DNA of 64,000 nt. Origin: JAWWPY01 sp963822825. Its GTDB lineage: Bacteria; Actinomycetota; Actinomycetes; Streptosporangiales; Streptosporangiaceae. The notes beneath the pieces are model-generated. The model searched no databases and was not told the origin of the DNA. It worked only from the letters and a program-made list of their open reading frames with translations. A program made the position numbers and the translations under genes. Shown here piece after piece: positions 10,110 through 17,719 of this stretch (its first letter is position 1; every line of letters starts with the position of its first letter). The stretch lies in contig CAWGIW010000001.1 in NCBI GenBank assembly GCA_963822825.1, forward strand, positions 1 to 64,000, read 5' to 3'.

Positions 10110-10355
10110 TCAACTCCTCATTCCCGTGGACTCGCCGCTTACTTTTGCTTTGTTCTGATTGCGTAAGTACTCGCTCAAGGAGCTGTTCCCCGTTTCATCC
10201 AGAAGCGTGTCGAGCTTCATGTCGGAGCGCCGTCCGGGCGCGAAGTTCTCTCCGTAGGTTTCGCGGAGCGTACCCAGGCGCGTATTTCCGTTCTTGGCCC
10301 GCGTTTGCCCATTTTCGTCGCGGTACCGGTCGTCCAGGCCAGGTTGTTTAGCCAT
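10110..10355 (-). CDS. Small conserved hypothetical protein preceding the CD-NTase
   Basis: An 81-residue hydrophilic protein beginning MAKQPGLDDRYRDENGQTRA and containing RLGTLRETYGENFAPGRRSD and SLSEYLRNQ. There are no membrane segments or cysteines. Its TGA stop is directly followed by the CD-NTase ATG with no spacer, and its last codons contain the ribosome site for that gene, so the two are co-translated. I recall similar small proteins in defence and phage-like loci but know of no function. Confidence 0.6.
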   Translation of the reverse strand: MAKQPGLDDRYRDENGQTRAKNGNTRLGTLRETYGENFAPGRRSDMKLDTLLDETGNSSLSEYLRNQNKAKVSGESTGMRS

Positions 10356-10450
10356 CTCAACTACTCCCTTCGTGTTGCCGGATCTTCCGGCCCAATCCCA
10401 GTATACCCTCGATCAGCGGATTTGGGTATCACGAAGGAAAGAATCGGCGA

Positions 10451-11164
10451 TCAAAACAAATCGGCATTCGGAGAATCGGTATCGGCAAGAATTTCCTTCT
10501 TGAGAAGCCGTACCCTCGCCGCATCCCGGGACGTTTGAAACGTGGAGGCAACGGTCCCAATCAGTTGCTGCCCTGCTATCGAATTCACAAGCAGATTGGT
10601 GAACGGCAGCCGATTCTTAGTGCGAAAGGACTGCACGACTTCAACCAGGGCACTGGCCGGCATCAAAATCGCACCACAGGCATATCCAGCCTGCCACTCC
10701 ATCCAGTCGCTCTCCGGCCGCACGTTCAATTGTGGCCCGCTTACATCTGTTCCTGTGCGCTTTGTGTTCCTCCGGAAAAAGGGACGCATTTTGATTCATC
10801 GTGTCGAACATAAACTGGTGAAAATATACATGCCCGAATTCATGCGTCAAAGTCGTCCGGAGCCGATTCTCCATGTTGTGCGCGCTGAGCTTATCTGAAA
10901 TGCTCACCACGGGACGCTGCCCGGCTTAAACTCGGTTACGCCGTCGACGTCCCCTTCCTCGTGTGAGAGATCGACGCAGGAATCCAGATCGGCTCTCTCC
11001 TCGACAAAAATCGTGATATCTTCCGTCTTAAACGGAAACTCGATTTTGCCGTACTTCTTCATCAAAAACTTCTGCACCAGTCGCTCGCATTGAGCGTCAA
11101 TCGCGTCCGGCTGATAGTGCGGCCGCCGCGGGAACCTGCCAGTCTTGTCGGGAACCCATTTCAT
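10451..11164 (-). pseudogene. ImmA/IrrE-type zinc metallopeptidase (CapP-like), frameshifted
   Basis: Three frames join: MKWVPDKTGRFPRRPHYQPD through DVDGVTEFKPG, then SISDKLSAHNMENRLRTTLT with the zinc motif HEFGH, then ESDWMEWQAGYACGAILMPA to the stop at 10451; about 237 residues. The shifts fall near 10,912 and 10,725. Peptidases of this family cleave a partner XRE repressor, here encoded 2 nt upstream. The pair precedes a CBASS cassette on the same strand, the layout of CapH/CapP, in which CapP responds to DNA damage and destroys CapH. The specific CapP identity is inference from context. Confidence 0.7.
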
Positions 11165-11166
11165 CG

Positions 11167-11481
11167 CTATTTCTTGACCTTCTTCCGGAAGGCTTTGAAG
11201 GCTTCTTCGGCCTGTTCGGGGTGGGTTGCGGCGAAGTTTCTTACATCCTCGGGTATGGTACCCGCCGCCAGGCACAGAACGTCTTTACCCACTTTCAGGA
11301 CCGCTGCGATTTGCTTGATCAAATGTTCGTTCGGCGGATTTCGCCGGTCACGCTCAACGTCATTCAGATATTGCGGTGAGATCGCCTGTCCGTCCTCTTT
11401 CTTCACCTTGGAGGCCAATTCCTTCTGGCTCATGCCGACGGCTCTGCGAGCCTCAGCGACCATGGTGCCAAATGTCTTCAT
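11167..11481 (-). CDS. XRE-family helix-turn-helix repressor (CapH-like)
   Basis: An intact 104-residue protein with an N-terminal XRE HTH: MVAEARRAVGMSQKELASKV, then ISPQYLNDVERDRRNPPNEH at about residues 35-54, and a lysine-rich C-terminal helix (PEQAEEAFKAFRKKVKK). It sits 2 nt before the ImmA/IrrE gene and heads the operon leading into the CBASS genes. It probably represses this promoter until cleaved by the neighbouring peptidase. XRE/ImmA pairs also control other mobile elements, so the CBASS-specific role is likely but unproven. Confidence 0.75.
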   Translation of the reverse strand: MKTFGTMVAEARRAVGMSQKELASKVKKEDGQAISPQYLNDVERDRRNPPNEHLIKQIAAVLKVGKDVLCLAAGTIPEDVRNFAATHPEQAEEAFKAFRKKVKK

Positions 11482-11560
11482 AAAACAATATTAGAATCCG
11501 CTGATTTGGGAAGCAAGCGCCTGGATGTCCGGGCACGTTTTAATAGCGCTCGCGCGAACG

Positions 11561-12001
11561 TTACGTGCGTTTTGCAACCCGCGTTTTCGCGGGAAGTTCG
11601 AGAAAACGCCTTAGCTGCACTGAAACTGCCTGCAAGTTCTTCTCGACTTGGCATTCCCAAAGTGTAAGGACGGTCCACCCCAATGCCTTAAGGGCGGTCT
11701 GCGCGGCTGCGTCACGTTCCTGGTTTCGGGCAAGCTTCGGCTCCCAATAATTGCGGCGTGTTTTCGGTAATCGGCCTTCCCGGCATTCCTTGTGTTGATG
11801 CCAGAAACAGCCGTGAAGAAAGATCGCCTTCTTGCGAGATGGAAACACGAGGTCAGGTTTTCCCGGCAAATCCTTTCGGTGCAAGCGGAAACGGTAGCCC
11901 ATCGCATGAATCAACTTCCTCAGAAGCAGTTCCGGAGCGGTGTCCTTCGACCGGATCTGCCGCATATTCTCGCTGCGTCGCTGCTGGCTGAGATTGTCCA
12001 A
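11561..12001 (-). CDS. vsr: Very short patch repair (Vsr) endonuclease
   Basis: An intact 146-residue protein with the Vsr signature: MRQIRSKDTAPELLLRKLIH, MGYRFRLHRKDLPGKPDLVF with the catalytic Asp50, and FLHGCFWHQH (H63, H68, H70), then NYWEPKLARNQERD and LTLWECQVE. Vsr nicks 5' of T in T:G mismatches arising at methylated cytosines and normally accompanies a C5-cytosine methyltransferase; none is visible. Some Vsr homologues act as restriction nucleases. It shares strand and spacing with a restriction-associated gene upstream. Confidence 0.9.
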   Translation of the reverse strand: MDNLSQQRRSENMRQIRSKDTAPELLLRKLIHAMGYRFRLHRKDLPGKPDLVFPSRKKAIFLHGCFWHQHKECREGRLPKTRRNYWEPKLARNQERDAAAQTALKALGWTVLTLWECQVEKNLQAVSVQLRRFLELPAKTRVAKRT

Positions 12002-12017
12002 CGCGCTGTATCCCCTT

Positions 12018-12497
12018 TTATGCGTGTGGTGCCCGGCTCAAAAGCGCCAAGAGATAATCTTTTTCAGTTTTGCTAAGCTTCTTGTCCTCGCGGATGTTTT
12101 TGCGCACCTGCTGCGCGGCCGCTTTGTCGAGGTCAGGTTCGATGGACGCTAAGACATACTGGTCGTCATCGGAAACTTTCTTCCACTCTACATCGAAACC
12201 AAGTTCTCTCAGATCTCTGACCCGGCGTTCGGTGTGAGTTTGATCGGCGGTCAACACGCGGAGCTTGGACGAGCGAACGGGATTGCCGACATGTTGCGAC
12301 AGATATTGCAAGAGAATGGGCTGAACGGACGTATAGCCGCGAACAGCTTTGTATTTGCCGGGAATCCGGTCACCGTAGACTTCCGCGATCCGCTCTTCGA
12401 TCCGTTTTCGTGTGATTTCGAGCAGACTGTCGCCGCGCAACAAGTGGTGCTGAGCCACCAAGCAAAACTGTCTTGCCAGAGAACGCCGCGCTTCCAT
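12018..12497 (-). CDS. Restriction-associated protein of unknown fold, possibly truncated at its 5' end
   Basis: Up to 159 residues from an ATG at 12,497, containing QFCLVAQHHLLRGDSLLEIT, KRIEERIAEVYGDRIPGKYK and SKLRVLTADQTHTERRVRDL followed by RELGFDVEWKK; the middle looks like a winged-helix DNA-binding region. I associate it loosely with HNH-type restriction proteins found beside vsr, but no HNH motif is present here. The ATG lies at the compositional breakpoint (see the finding at 12,495-12,510), so the native start may be lost. It ends 16 nt before the vsr start. Confidence 0.5.
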   Translation of the reverse strand: MEARRSLARQFCLVAQHHLLRGDSLLEITRKRIEERIAEVYGDRIPGKYKAVRGYTSVQPILLQYLSQHVGNPVRSSKLRVLTADQTHTERRVRDLRELGFDVEWKKVSDDDQYVLASIEPDLDKAAAQQVRKNIREDKKLSKTEKDYLLALLSRAPHA

Positions 12498-12504
12498 CCT
12501 GCAG

Positions 12505-12624
12505 CCGGCGGCCCGGCCGGTCCTCGTGCGGCACCCGCACGCAGCACACCACCTCGGCCTTGCCGATATCCAGCGCCGCGACCCGCGCAATGATCTCCTC
12601 ACGGTCCTGTGTCTCCTGCAGCAC
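12505..12624 (-). mobile_element. 5' fragment of an IS110-family transposase
   Basis: From ATG 12,624 the frame reads DREEIIARVAALDIGKAEVV then CCVRVPHEDRPGRRLQ, the conserved N-terminus of actinobacterial IS110 transposases (RuvC-like DEDD domain, first catalytic Asp in ALDIGK). After about 40 residues the sequence becomes non-IS110 at the CTGCAG at 12,499-12,504, where moderate-GC DNA begins. The remaining 350 or so residues expected for the family are absent, so it is inactive. Confidence 0.75.
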
Positions 12625-12931
12625 CCGGCACCTCCCGTCCTGTCGGGGGTGAACAGCAGGCGGCTGCCCGCAGGAACCGCAAAGGGACAGCGGAATCTAA
12701 TCCACGTGCTCAAGGCAACACTGAAGGGCCCCGAACGCGGCTCCCGGCGCCCGGCTAGACGACGGCCTCCAGCGACCATAGGGGACCCGGCGTCAGCGGG
12801 CAGCCACTCCCATTTTCACACCGGAACGGGCGTCCCACCAGGGACAATATTGGCTAGACGACCTATTCCAAGGGTGAGTGGTCGTAGGCGATCAGCGAGC
12901 GCAGGATGGGTTGGCTGGCGTGGTCGTTGCC
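12625..12931. other. Non-coding flank upstream of the IS110 fragment
   Basis: No gene is seen. In IS110-group elements the region just 5' of the transposase contains the left end and encodes the bridge RNA, so part of this stretch may be the residual left end. A small stem GTCCC-ACCA-GGGAC lies near 12,830. No element terminus was identified. Confidence 0.3.
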
Positions 12932-15481
12932 TCAGTCGATCGGCTGCCTGGCGATCAGCGGCGGCTCGCGGCCGGCCAGCAGCCAGCCGGCGGCGGCGGC
13001 GATCAGCGGCAACCCGATCAGCAGGATGAGCACATCAGTCAGCGGCACGTCGCCGAACATGGCGGGCAGGCTGCCGTGTGCCCAGGCCAGTACGGCGATC
13101 ACCGCGCCGGCCATGCCGAGGATCGCGCCGAGCAGGCCCAGTGCGGCAGCGGTCGCCGCCGTGATCATCCGCCGGGTCATGCCACTGGCGCCGACGGCGG
13201 TGAGCGTGCGCAGGTCCTGCGCGGTCTCGCTGCGGATCAGGCCGACGGAGGCGGCCAGCACGCCGAGCGCGATGATGATGCCCAGCGCGGTGCCGCCGTC
13301 GGCGAACTCACCGAGACCTGGCGTATCGGACTTGGCCTCGAACGTCACCTTGTCGGCGAGCGCGAGTCGCTTGGCCGCGCTGATCTGCGTGGCGGTGAGC
13401 GGGGCAGGTGCCTGGATCAGCCACCCGAACAGCTGATCCTGCTGCAGGTGGTATTTGCTCACCGCGTATTCGGTGATCACCGTGTTCGGCGCGGAGGTGC
13501 CGCTGGGCAGGTTGCTGAGCGTCTGGATCGCGGGATTGGCCAGGCATTCGTTGCTCAGCGTGCAGGGCGGACCGCCGTGACTACCGGGCTCTGGCGGGTT
13601 TCCGTTGCAGGTTCCGGAGCAGGAGTTGCGCCAGATCATCTCCATGTGCGGCAGGCCCGCCAACCCTGGCCGCATGGTGAGGAAGTCGGTGCCGGGAGCG
13701 ATCTGGCTGGCCTTGATCCCGTAGGTGGCGAGCAACTGCGGGGTGGCCACGTACACGTTGCCGGAGAAATTCTGATGGACCGGCGTGCCCACCTGGTACG
13801 GCACGGCGCCGTCGATTTCCAGTGGCACCGCGGACCCGTGCAGGCTCGCGGCGAGACCGTCCACCTGCCGGCCTAGGCTGGCGGCCTGGGCGGGGCTGAG
13901 CTGCGACATCTCGCCGGGCGCCAGGCTCTGCTGCGCGTAGAAGGTCAGCTGGCTGCTGGACAGGTTGGGGCCGATCCAGTCGAGCGGATTGTCGAACCTG
14001 ATGCTGGCGACGAGGCAGATCGCCATGGCCAGGAACACGGCGAACGTGGTTGCCGCCAGCGCGGCGCCGGACCGGGCGCGGTAGCGGACCAGGTCGCGCA
14101 GCGCGATCCGGATCGCGACCGGCACCCGAGGTCCCGCCCCGGCGCCCAGCACGCTGATGGCCAGCGGGGCGAGCAGTATGAGACCGACGATCGTGGCGAC
14201 CAGGCCGGCTAGCAGGAACGGCGCATGCTTGGGACCGCCGCCATCCACCCCGGCCAGGCCGTCGGCGGACGCCAGGCACGCGAGGCCGGCCGCGAACACG
14301 ATGACGCCAGGCAGGGCGGAGCGGTGCACCGCCTTCGGCAGCGCGGGGCGGCCGGACAGCGCGGTCACCACCGGCACCTGAGCCATCGCCTTAGCCGGGC
14401 GGCGGGAGGCCAGCACCGACGTCGCGATCGCGAACACGACCCCGATGGCGAACGCCCACCACGGCAGGTTCGCCGCGTCAACCACGTGGCCGGTAGCCTG
14501 CTGCAGCGTCGGCACGTAAGCGAACCAGGCGGCCAAGCCAAGCACCGCCCCGGCCAGCGCGGCGGCCACACCGACGGCCAGGCCGCCCGCGATCATGACC
14601 AGGCGCAGGTTGCGTTCGGTCGCGCCGATCGCGCTGAGCATGCCGAGGGCATGGAGCCTGCGCTGGGCCATTACCGAGAAACTGGCTACCGACACCAGGC
14701 CGATCAACACCAGGCCGAGTACCTCCACGACCAGGATGCCCGTCGCCGGCGAGATCCCGCCCGACATAGCGTTGGGGGTCGTGACCGTCGCCGCCGCCGG
14801 GATACCGGGCAGCGTCGCGTTGCCGTTGCTGACCGCCTGCTGGACGGCGGGAGAGCCGAGCAGCATGATCACCTGGCTGGGGTGCAGGACCTGGCCGGGA
14901 GCGACCAGCGCGAACTCATCCGGCAGGTTGCTCGGGTCCGCCGCGATGCCGGTCACCCGCCAGGTCGTGCCGACGGCCTTCCAGGTGCCGCCCACGTGCG
15001 CCCCGTACAGGCTGGCGACCTGGCTGGTCAGCGCCACCTGACCGGGGCCGGCCGGGAACGTGCCGCTGACCAGGCTGAGCAGCGGAGAGTTAAAGTGCCC
15101 GTGCGGACTCTCGGCACGGAGTTGCACAGGCTGGGTGGTGCCATTAGCGATGTCCTGATTCTCAATGACATCTGCCGGACCCCAGCGGCCCGCGATGGTG
15201 GCGATATCGGCGGCCAGGTGCGGGTCGCTGCCAGGCAGTGTGACCTGCGCGGCAGCGGTGCCGAACGTGGGGTAGTTCGGGTTGGGGAGCTGCACGTTCG
15301 TGACGACGCTGGCGCCCCAGATCGCCGCCGCGACCGCCACCGTGAGCAGGCCGAGCACGAGCAGCTGCTGGCGCCATTCCCGGCGGAACAGCCGCCAGCC
15401 CCAGCGGACCACCGCGCGGCGGGCGACGATGCCGCCCCCGCCCCTGGCCAGATCGGGGGGGTCGCGCAGCACGATGCTCAC
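12932..15481 (-). CDS. FtsX/MacB-type ABC transporter permease
   Basis: An 849-residue permease with one membrane segment near residues 38-55, an FtsX core with several membrane segments around 245-420, a large extracytoplasmic domain and a second FtsX core near 730-840 containing ETAQDLRTLTAVGASGMTRR. This two-core layout is typical of actinobacterial exporters acting on peptides, antibiotics or lipids. The GTG start overlaps the ATPase stop by four bases (GTGA). With the upstream PadR gene it forms a regulator-ATPase-permease operon. The substrate is unknown. Confidence 0.85.
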   Translation of the reverse strand: MSIVLRDPPDLARGGGGIVARRAVVRWGWRLFRREWRQQLLVLGLLTVAVAAAIWGASVVTNVQLPNPNYPTFGTAAAQVTLPGSDPHLAADIATIAGRWGPADVIENQDIANGTTQPVQLRAESPHGHFNSPLLSLVSGTFPAGPGQVALTSQVASLYGAHVGGTWKAVGTTWRVTGIAADPSNLPDEFALVAPGQVLHPSQVIMLLGSPAVQQAVSNGNATLPGIPAAATVTTPNAMSGGISPATGILVVEVLGLVLIGLVSVASFSVMAQRRLHALGMLSAIGATERNLRLVMIAGGLAVGVAAALAGAVLGLAAWFAYVPTLQQATGHVVDAANLPWWAFAIGVVFAIATSVLASRRPAKAMAQVPVVTALSGRPALPKAVHRSALPGVIVFAAGLACLASADGLAGVDGGGPKHAPFLLAGLVATIVGLILLAPLAISVLGAGAGPRVPVAIRIALRDLVRYRARSGAALAATTFAVFLAMAICLVASIRFDNPLDWIGPNLSSSQLTFYAQQSLAPGEMSQLSPAQAASLGRQVDGLAASLHGSAVPLEIDGAVPYQVGTPVHQNFSGNVYVATPQLLATYGIKASQIAPGTDFLTMRPGLAGLPHMEMIWRNSCSGTCNGNPPEPGSHGGPPCTLSNECLANPAIQTLSNLPSGTSAPNTVITEYAVSKYHLQQDQLFGWLIQAPAPLTATQISAAKRLALADKVTFEAKSDTPGLGEFADGGTALGIIIALGVLAASVGLIRSETAQDLRTLTAVGASGMTRRMITAATAAALGLLGAILGMAGAVIAVLAWAHGSLPAMFGDVPLTDVLILLIGLPLIAAAAGWLLAGREPPLIARQPID

Positions 15482-16200
15482 CGGATCTCCCCAGGCGTAA
15501 GGAGGGATTCGGGGCCGGGCGGCCGGGTGGTCTGGCCGGTCACCCGGCCGTCGCGCAGGAATACCACGCGGTCGGCCCAGGCGGCCAGCTGCGCGTCATG
15601 GGTCACCACCACCGCGGCCACGCCCCGCGTGCATGCCTCGTGCAGCAGCCGCATCACCTCGTCGGCGTTCACCGAGTCCAGGGCGCCGGACGGCTCGTCA
15701 GCCAGCAGCAGGCGGCGGTCCCCCACCACCGCGCGGGCGATGGCGACCCGCTGCCGCTCGCCACCGGACAGCTGATCGGGGAACCAGCCGGCCCGGTCAG
15801 CCACGCCCAGCGCTTCCAGCGCGGCCAGTCCGGCCGCGCGCGCCTTCGGCACCGCGACGCCGTCCAGTTCGAGCGGCAAAGCGACGTTCTCGGCGGCGGT
15901 CAGCCCGGGCAGCAGATTGAAATCCTGGAACACATACCCGATCACCCGGCGCCGCAGTCGGACCTTGCGGCCCCGCGGCATCCCCGCCAGCGCCATGCCG
16001 CAGACCAGCACGTCCCCGCTGGTGGGTTCCTCCAGGCTCCCGGCGATGGTCAGCAGCGTGGACTTGCCCGACCCGCTGGGCCCCATCACCGCCACCATCT
16101 CCCCGGCCTGCACTGACAGGTCCACCCCGCCAAGCGCGTGCACCTCGGCCGGCTCCTGACCGTAGGTCTTGGACACTCCGCGCAGCTGCAGCACGCTCAT
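15478..16200 (-). CDS. ABC transporter ATP-binding protein (LolD/MacB type)
   Basis: 240 residues from ATG 16,200; upstream in-frame codons are unlikely to be used since homology begins at MSVLQLRGVSKTYG. Walker A GPSGSGKST is at 40-48, signature LSGGERQRVAIARA near 147, and Walker B LLLADEPSGALD near 166. It powers the permease encoded immediately downstream with a four-base overlap. Confidence 0.9.
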   Translation of the reverse strand: MSVLQLRGVSKTYGQEPAEVHALGGVDLSVQAGEMVAVMGPSGSGKSTLLTIAGSLEEPTSGDVLVCGMALAGMPRGRKVRLRRRVIGYVFQDFNLLPGLTAAENVALPLELDGVAVPKARAAGLAALEALGVADRAGWFPDQLSGGERQRVAIARAVVGDRRLLLADEPSGALDSVNADEVMRLLHEACTRGVAAVVVTHDAQLAAWADRVVFLRDGRVTGQTTRPPGPESLLTPGEIR

Positions 16201-16238
16201 CGCCGCGCTCCCGCCCTCCCCGCCCAGTCCCGGCCGGC

Positions 16239-16823
16239 TCACCGCCGTGCCCCCAGCCGGCGAAGCTGCGGAGCCGGAGCGGGAACGGCGGCGGGCCGGG
16301 AAGGCTGCGCAGCGGCCCGTCTGAGCCGCGTATCGGCGGCATCCAGCCACCTGGTCACCGCGTCCAGCCGGAACAACTCGGCGTCCACCACCAGCGCGAG
16401 GCCCAGATCATCCCGGGCCTCGCCCTCCTTCAGCCTCGTCCACTGCTGCATCAGCTCGACCAGGTACAGGCGGTGCTCCTGGATCACCTCATGCGCGTCC
16501 GTACCGGGCACCCGGGCGGCCACCAGCACCTTCATCACCAGCTCGTCGCGGGGCGGGGAGGTCAGGTCCGGCGGCGTGCGCAGCCAGGCGGCCAGCGCCT
16601 CCTCACCGCGGGGCGTGATCCGGAACCGCTTCTGCGGCCCGTCTTGCCCGGTGCCGTCGGATTCAGCCAGCCCGTCACGTTCAAGCCGGCCCAGGGTCTT
16701 GTACACCTGACCCACGTTCAGCGGCCACACCTCACCGGTCCCGGCCTCGAACTCCTCCCGCAACTGCAGCCCGTACTTCGGCCCCTCGGACAGCAGCGCC
16801 AGGAGGACGTGCGGGACACTCAT
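16239..16823 (-). CDS. PadR-family transcriptional regulator
   Basis: 194 residues: an N-terminal winged helix (MSVPHVLLALLSEGPKYGLQ, PLNVGQVYKTLGRLERDGLA) and a C-terminal dimerisation domain, ending in an Ala/Pro/Arg-rich tail. PadR proteins usually repress neighbouring efflux genes until a ligand binds. The stop lies 38 bp before the ATPase start, and a near-palindromic ATGT...GCAT element lies 22 bp upstream of its own start, indicating autoregulation of the whole exporter operon. Confidence 0.9.
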   Translation of the reverse strand: MSVPHVLLALLSEGPKYGLQLREEFEAGTGEVWPLNVGQVYKTLGRLERDGLAESDGTGQDGPQKRFRITPRGEEALAAWLRTPPDLTSPPRDELVMKVLVAARVPGTDAHEVIQEHRLYLVELMQQWTRLKEGEARDDLGLALVVDAELFRLDAVTRWLDAADTRLRRAAAQPSRPAAVPAPAPQLRRLGARR

Positions 16824-16844
16824 GACATCACCATGCCAAGCATC

Positions 16845-16867
16845 ATGTCGGGCATAATACCCGGCAT
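16845..16867. promoter_or_regulatory. Imperfect 23-bp palindrome, probable PadR operator
   Basis: ATGTCGGG and CCCGGCAT flank an AT-rich centre containing TATTAT on the - strand, which could be the -10 box. Only four positions break the symmetry. The outer ATGT/(A/G)CAT elements resemble known PadR operators. It lies 22 bp upstream of the PadR start codon. Confidence 0.55.
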
Positions 16868-16912
16868 ACTAGCCCCCGAGCAAGGCGTGTCCACGCCCTC
16901 CGGCACACCCGA

Positions 16913-17719
16913 TCAGGTCTCGGCGGGAGGGGTGTAGTCGGCGTTGCGGTCGACGGTCAGGTAGATGTCCATGCCGATGGGGTGGCGCTGTTCTTCGGCC
17001 AGGTGGCCGAGGAGGCCGGCGGCCCGGGCCAGGAGGGCGAAGCCGCGAAGCAGGTCAACCGGGAGGCCGAGGTCGGCGAGGGCGGCGCCGCAGGTGCCCG
17101 CGCCGTTGAGGGGCAGGGTCCGGCCGAGGACCTGGGGGTGGACCCGGCCGATCGCTTCGAACAGCCGCAGGTGCGGGCCGCGTAGGCCCTCCTCCTCGGC
17201 GATCTTGACGAGGGCCGGGGTCCGCGGGTCGGTGATTTTGTGTACTGGGTGGCCCAGGCCGGGGATGAACCGGCCAGCGGCACGGGCCTGCTGGACGGCG
17301 GCCAGTGCCACAGCGTCCCAGCCCGCGTCGTCGGCAGGGAGCGGCTCACCGGCCGCGGCCAGCGCGTCGGCCAGGAAGCGGCCAGCGTCCTCGGTGACGC
17401 CGAGGAACCGGGAGCCGCCGCCGAGCAGGCCGGCGGCCAGCGCGCCCTGGACCGACTCGGGGGCGCTCAGATAGGTCAGCCTGGCCGCGATCGCGGTCGG
17501 GGTGAAGCCGTGGTCGGCCAGTGCCACCAGCACGGCCTCGAACACCCTCACCTGCGACGCCGCCGGCCTGCGCTGGGTGACCAGCCAGAGCGCCAGCTCA
17601 CCGAAGGAGACCTTACCCATCAGGTCGGCCGCGAGATCCTGGCCGAGCAGGGTGATTGAGTCCGGGTCAGACTGGCCGATGGACGTCGGGAATGCGGGCG
17701 GAGTGTTTCGTTGAGTCAT
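16913..17719 (-). CDS. Citryl-CoA lyase / citrate synthase-like protein
   Basis: 268 residues from ATG 17,719, whose start overlaps the stop of the CoA-transferase (ATGA). Citrate-synthase-fold motifs are present: FIPGLGHPVHKITDPRTPAL (substrate-binding histidine) and LPLNGAGTCGAALADLGLP, with EEQRHPIGMDIYL near the end. The length is short for citrate synthase and fits the citryl-CoA lyase group, which cleaves acyl-CoA thioesters such as citryl- or methylcitryl-CoA. Pairing with a class III CoA-transferase suggests that acid is first converted to its CoA ester and then cleaved. Confidence 0.75.
   Translation of the reverse strand: MTQRNTPPAFPTSIGQSDPDSITLLGQDLAADLMGKVSFGELALWLVTQRRPAASQVRVFEAVLVALADHGFTPTAIAARLTYLSAPESVQGALAAGLLGGGSRFLGVTEDAGRFLADALAAAGEPLPADDAGWDAVALAAVQQARAAGRFIPGLGHPVHKITDPRTPALVKIAEEEGLRGPHLRLFEAIGRVHPQVLGRTLPLNGAGTCGAALADLGLPVDLLRGFALLARAAGLLGHLAEEQRHPIGMDIYLTVDRNADYTPPAET

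Noticed and set aside
12497..12779. Extended N-terminus of the restriction-associated protein up to 12,779
   Set aside because: That part overlaps the IS110 fragment in another frame and is arginine-rich shadow sequence beyond the compositional break.
14225..15775. 516-codon + strand open frame
   Set aside because: It is antisense to the ABC permease and ATPase and rich in Arg/Gly/Ala/His, typical of a GC-rich shadow frame.
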